64,000 bases of DNA from Microvelia longipes (Eukaryota > Arthropoda > Insecta > Hemiptera > Veliidae), in the NCBI GenBank assembly GCA_018340805.1, contig JACMZG010001914.1, forward strand, positions 17,196,854 to 17,260,853. The letters are read 5' to 3'. Below the pieces are notes generated by a model. It made no database searches and was not told the DNA's origin. It saw only the letters and a list, made by a program, of their open reading frames with translations. A program made the translations under genes and the position numbers. Below, piece by piece: positions 58,936 through 64,000 of this stretch. Position 1 is the first letter of the stretch. Each line of letters begins with the position of its first letter.

Positions 58936-61320
58936 TTTTTTTAAATATTGTTAATTGAAAGCTTAACAAAACGATACATTTTAAATTCATATTTTATTTC
59001 TTTATTAGTGTAATATTTTGTTCTTTTATCTTTTGTTGCTTTTTCGGAACAATATGTCATCGTAAATGGACCACCATTAAACAATTAGTCGTACGATAAA
59101 ACTTTTTAGTAATGTGTCAGTTACTACACGTGGGTGATAAAAGTTTTTAATAATTTAAATCCCACGAAAAACAGGAAAAAGATTTCGGAAAAACTCTAAC
59201 GTTACAAATATACGAGTTGTAATAAATTCAGTCATTTGACATTACATGACATTTTTGTAAAAAAAAAACTGGAATCCAAATGCATAATAAAGACATTCTT
59301 TCAAAAAAATGTTATTTATAAAACATGGGGAAATGAAAGCAGCCAAATTTTGTTTAGGTTTCTTTTTGGTAGTTTTAATATTACATTAACCTTTCCTACA
59401 GTCGCAAGGACTGGAAAACATATATTTCCCCAAAAATGTTCTCTGAGGTACAAAAATGTTGTTTTTTATCATTCTAAAACTTCCACAGGGAAAGATAAGA
59501 AGAAATATAATATTGTCTTTTTTTATTCTGGAGAAGCGTTTGTAGAAAGAAGTGAAAGAAATTGACGTGAGGGAAAATAAATGTTGGTACGGGAAACTCG
59601 GAAAAACAAGGAATTTTGTATCATTTGTCCTTTTTCTCTAAATGTTATTATACTTTAAGTACAAATATTTTTTTTGTTTCTTTATTATAAAATATTTGTG
59701 GTGCCTCCTTTAATAAATTATATTATAAAAATTATTATTAATTTTATTTTGAGACCTAGGGTTCCTGGGCAAAAGCTCTTCATTTATTTAAAAAAAATAA
59801 AATTTTAAAGGACTTAAGTTGTGTATTATTATATTTATTATATTACATAATATTAAATTTATATTACATTTATTATTTTTATTGTTTTTATAAATTTACA
59901 TTTATTTATTTTTTTATTTGACCACTTACAAACAAAAGCAGCGGAGCAGAGAAAAAAGTTGATTTTGATGAAAATCGTCACTCAAAAACGTCTTTTAGGA
60001 AAGGATTGAAGCTTAGCACAACATTAAGCTTAAAAAGCTATTTCTATTTTAATTATGTATTAATTTTACTTCTATAATTAATTCTATTCTTATTCTAATT
60101 TAATTTTTTTTAATTCTATTTTTTTTTCTTGCTTTACTTACTTCCTTGAACATAAGATGGAGTTAAAACTTCCGATAAGACGTTAAGAAAAGAAAGTCAA
60201 GATTAAAAACGGAAGGGGCTGATTAATTTTGATAAAGACTGATTAAAGTAAAAAAATAACTAAATAAAATAAAAAATGGTGTCTTTGTGACTGTACTTGA
60301 AACTTATTAAGTAACTTCTTGATATCGACATAATCCCCTTATTAACTTAGTAACTTGGGATAAGGGTTGATGAGGTGCCCCTCATCTCACGCTAATACTT
60401 TCGTTGATTTTGGAGCTTTTTTATTTTGCATTAAAAATTTAATGGTAAAAATGCTGTCACATTTTTTTTCTTATTTATACTATTCATGTACTTCTCTTTT
60501 TAGTTTTGACCTTGTGTAACGTTCTATTATATTCTAAAGAAAATGTCAAGTAAATAATAGTGTTTTTATCTAGTTGGTCCAGTATGAGGTGTGGCAACAT
60601 TTCATTATTGTATTTTATTGTCACTTTTCCCAGTCTACAGTCTACAGCCCTTTATCCCTTGTCAATGTCGTATAGAAAGGTTTTTCATCAAATTTCTTCC
60701 TTTTCTTTGCGAAAGAACCTATTATTATTTCTTTACTAGAGGATGTCTTCTTGTGACTTGTCTATTTTTCCTTTCTTTATTCCAAATAATTCCTTGAAAT
60801 GATGAAATTTTAAATCTCTTTATGACTTATTGACGGCGCTTGTTACGTATAATAAAAGGTCGTCATTATTTTCGATGAGACAAATAAACAAAAATTGGGT
60901 ATTGGGTATTTCCTAAATACCTTCGACAGTAGGCGAGAAAAAGTAAAATCAATTTGAACTAATAACACTAAACTCTGATTAATTTACTAAGGATTTATGG
61001 TTTTGAATGATCACCACTGAAGTTGCTCATATAATTAAAGAAAAGAAGGGAAAGATCGTCACTTCTTACCGACATCGTCGACTCAAAAACCAGTCTGAAC
61101 TATGATCTTGTCAAAGGGCCTTTCAGTCAGTCATTCTTTCTTTCAATTATCTCTGAACTTGATGATTGCCTCATCTTCAGTTAATACGCTTTAAATTAGT
61201 TAATATTTTGTTGAGAGCTTCCTTACTCTCCTTTAGTTACTTCGGATTTATTCAGATTTATTAATAAATAAGACAAGTAACGGTTGATGAAACAAAAAGC
61301 CACATGAGGCTATTTTTTAA
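58936..61320. other. AT-rich spacer; one unsupported 109-codon frame
   Basis: The forward frame at 59236-59565 opens at TTG, shows no domain or splice context, and is not supported as a gene. The frame at 60591-60797 is also unsupported. Confidence 0.4.
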
Positions 61321-61765
61321 CAAAACAATAAGTCACATACGATATAATACAAATATACAATAAAATAATGAGTCACGTGCATACAATTTAATACAAAATA
61401 CAATAAAATAATGAGTCACGTGCATACAATTTAATACAAATATACAATAAAATAATGAGTCACGTGCATACGATGTAATACAAATATGCAATAAAATAAT
61501 GAGACACATTCGATATAATACAAATATAGAATTAAATAATGAGTCACATACTATTTAATACAAATATAATAAATAATGAGACACATACGATGTAATACAA
61601 ATATACAATAAAATAATGAGTCACATGCATACGATGTAATACAAACATACAATAATATAATAAGTCACATACGATGCAATACAAATATATAATAAAGTAA
61701 TGAGACACATACGATTTAATACAAATATGCACTAAAATAATGAGCCAATACGATGTGACACAAAT
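61321..61765. repeat. 44-bp tandem array with shorter variants, 11 copies
   Basis: Units contain ACAATAAAATAATGAGTCAC, GTGCATACGATGTAATACAA and ATAT. Shorter units lack the GTGCAT part. TGAGTCAC recurs in most units. The reverse frame at 61544-61732 is the array translated. Confidence 0.93.
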
Positions 61766-63084
61766 CTGACGATTCCACGGTCGGTGACAGCTTTTAATGT
61801 AGCAGTAATATATTTTATGTGTTAGTAGCGAATTTTCATCATAAAAAAAAGAAGCTTATGGTTTTGTTGTGAGGAAATAATTCGAGTATCCTTCTAAAGC
61901 TATTTAAGAGAAGAATTTTTAATACTTGTATAAGAAATAGAAGACTGTCTGCTATCTTAAGGAGTTAAAGGTTCATGCCTTATTTGCTAGGTGATTAATC
62001 ACCACATAGGACTGCAAAGTAAATCGGGAAAATGTAAACTATTTACCTGTATATTGACATGGGCCGCTATCTTATCGATTCATCCGACACCTTTCTTCTT
62101 TAACACTTTATTATCTGTAACAGAAAATAGTTTGGAAACTTTAGTTTAGCCAACTTTATCAACTTTGTAATAAATCCAATTTTGGAGTGAGGTATTTTAA
62201 GTTCGGACTCTAACTGTGAGTTCAAGAATACCGGGGGGAACTTAGTTCCAAAGTTTATTTCTGCATGACTAAATTCCACACGTTCACTGAAAATACTTTT
62301 TTGTAAACTTTTCTATTAAAACTTTAAGTCCATTTTAAAGTTAAAATTAAATTAAATAGTTTTAAATGCGGCGTATTTTTTAAACTATAAATTAGTAGTT
62401 TTGTCAACATTTGAGTAAGTAAAACTTAAAATAAACTACACTGTAGACATCAACCTTCGTGCTTTGAGACTTAATTATCATCTGCTTGACTAATTTATAA
62501 TTCTAAAACATTATTAAACTATACTTTTTGTTTTCCTTTTATTTATTTGTTCTTAATAGTTAGTATTGGCATAAAACCTTAAATAAAATTTTAAGAGATT
62601 AATAAGGCTTGCTACTATAAACATATATTTAATTCACTTAAATTCTTCGGCTGGGCCATAAGAATAACATTAATTTTCTGTTTGACTTGCTTTTATTTTC
62701 TTTAAAAACTTTTTTCATAAATAATATAAAATTTCTTTATTTGACATATATTGCTTATTTACTTAACTCTCAGCAATTATAATAATTCTAATACAAATAA
62801 TACTAATAATATAAGAAAAGAATAAGTTAGTAAAAAAAATAGTACTTGTTAATATTTTTATAGAAATAATCATACTAATTTTGATATATTACTAAATCAT
62901 TAAATTAAACTCTCACATTATTATATTATATTGAATTAATTTCATTTAAATCAACTTAAGATAAAAATTACAAGTCATATTTAAATCTAAATTATTAAAA
63001 TTTAAACATTTAATTTTCTTTCTAATATTATTTCAATTGATGTTGATTTAACTCATTTTAATCTAAGTTATAATTTTTCTAATG
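61766..63084. other. AT-rich spacer with repeat B and D fragments
   Basis: Near 61826 a TTAGTAGCGAATTTTC fragment of repeat B, and near 61982 a TTGCTAGGTGATTAATCACC block shared with 2690 on. No gene. Confidence 0.5.
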
Positions 63085-63228
63085 TCAGCAGATCCTACCT
63101 TAAAAAAGTGACCTCGGGCTAACCCCGATTTGTAATCCTCTGTATAAGGTTATAATAAGATTTAAATATGACTGTCATAATATCATAAATTACAATAAAT
63201 GGTTTATTTATTTATATTTATTTATAAT
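63085..63228 (+). mobile_element. Solo LINE 3' end
   Basis: ACCTCGGGCTAACCCCGATT, then AATAAATGGTTTATTTATTT and a (TTTA)n tail, aligns in order with the 3' UTR of the LINE at 49966-51661 (ACCTCGGC...GGCCGATT, AATAAAAGGTTATTTATTTA). It looks like a heavily 5'-truncated copy of a related LINE. No target-site duplication was identified. Confidence 0.5.
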
Positions 63229-63900
63229 TGTAATAATGTAAAAACTATAACATGGCTGGAGAAACTAATTTTTAATTTTCTGCAAAGAATGTAAAAACAT
63301 GAAATAAATAATAACACAAAAACAATAAAGTAGCTGGAGAAACAATTTTTTTATTATGTACAAAAAATTAACCAATATTTAAATTTTTTATATTGGTTTT
63401 GTAAATTCATTTTTTTATTAATCTAATTTATAATTAAAATGATATAATTATATTGTACCAGAAAACTTCTATAACGTTGCTAGAGAAACTTGAATCTTAT
63501 TTTCCACAAAAATAAAGGTTCACTGTAAAATTCGTCAATAACTAAATTTAGTATATTACAACAATAATTTGATATCGACCAAGTCATGTTTTTTTCATGG
63601 GCTAAATTTAGGTAAAAACAGACATAAAACATTTTTTAGGAAATGCCTCTGAAATTTTAAATTTATGATAATAATTAACCATAATAATAATGAGCCGATA
63701 TTATAATAAAACTACTTAGATTTGATTTAGAATACAGTTTCATAGAATATAGTAGACTTGGCGTCTTTATTAATGAGTGTATTTTCTGTGGTTATGGCTG
63801 ATGCATAGGCCCGAAAATCCTGTAAATACATCGACCCCTTGCGAAATCAATCACTGCTAGGGATTGATGTATAATTGGCCTGCGGAACAATTCTGCAAAA
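63229..63900. other. AT-rich spacer
   Basis: No gene recognised. Confidence 0.4.
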
Positions 63901-63933
63901 GCGGATCTGTGATGCAAACGATCACAGATCCGC
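63901..63933. repeat. Perfect 13-bp hairpin
   Basis: GCGGATCTGTGAT (63901-63913), a 7-nt loop GCAAACG, then ATCACAGATCCGC (63921-63933). It is GC-rich against an AT-rich background. No T-run terminator follows directly. Role unknown. Confidence 0.85.
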
Positions 63934-64000
63934 AAATTTTACGATCGTTTTCCTCTTTTTGCTTGTTTGGTAAAATAGTCATGAGTGTTTGAGAGATACG

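Noticed and set aside
59236..59565. 109-residue forward frame
   Set aside because: It opens at TTG, not ATG, and shows no recognisable domain, signal peptide or splice context. Best treated as chance.

Overview
The window is eukaryotic, very AT-rich, non-coding DNA dominated by repeats. An arthropod, most likely an insect, is suggested by the transposon types: an RTE-like LINE, a hAT element of the CAGTGGTTCCCAACC class, a mariner-like element with a decayed DUF4817-type N-terminus, and hammerhead-like foldback elements. I could not place the species. I found no convincing host protein-coding gene. Nearly all open reading frames are translations of (TA)n tracts, satellites or dispersed repeats. 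The three coding remnants I recognise are all from transposons.

Layout. Positions 1-16000 hold a copy of a dispersed family (family A) that carries a 5S-rRNA-like segment, a truncated tRNA-type SINE with a perfect 13-bp target-site duplication (TSD), a 148-bp foldback, and two foldback elements with hammerhead-like cores and 12-13-bp flanking repeats. Positions 16000-26000 hold a 23-bp minisatellite, three more family A copies, a 150-bp tandem repeat with tRNA-like B boxes, and a 716-bp inverted SINE pair. Positions 26600-28330 hold the only gene-like signals: two NRF1-like promoter motifs, each upstream of an ATG followed by a consensus splice donor, and one shared acceptor. Positions 34680-38060 hold two DNA transposons with exact ends (hAT, 730 bp; mariner-like, 1,590 bp with 600-bp inverted repeats). 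Positions 38855-46140 are rich in tandem arrays (33-bp units, then about 42 copies of an 82-bp satellite). Positions 47574-52270 hold a third hammerhead-like foldback, a 5'-truncated LINE with a 12-bp TSD, and a 557-bp palindrome. Positions 53160-56075 hold more family A and a 73-bp array built from a family A motif. Positions 57283-64000 hold a TA tract, a promoter/LTR-like block, a 44-bp array and a solo LINE 3' end.

Relations among the parts. Family A has a segment matching the 5S rRNA internal control region at identical spacing, then repeated GGACGAGCGAAGCGAGTCC hairpins, then a T-run. This is the layout of an RNA polymerase III unit or a 5S-derived SINE (SINE3 type). The three hammerhead-like foldbacks differ in sequence but share one architecture: inverted arms, a CTGANGA-stem-GAAA core, a 33-43-nt unpaired tail and flanking direct repeats. 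That architecture points to RNA-mediated insertion, as in Penelope-like elements. Most of the 17 long TA tracts abut recognisable repeat modules. Tandem arrays show many 1-bp losses in doublets, which look like residual long-read errors.
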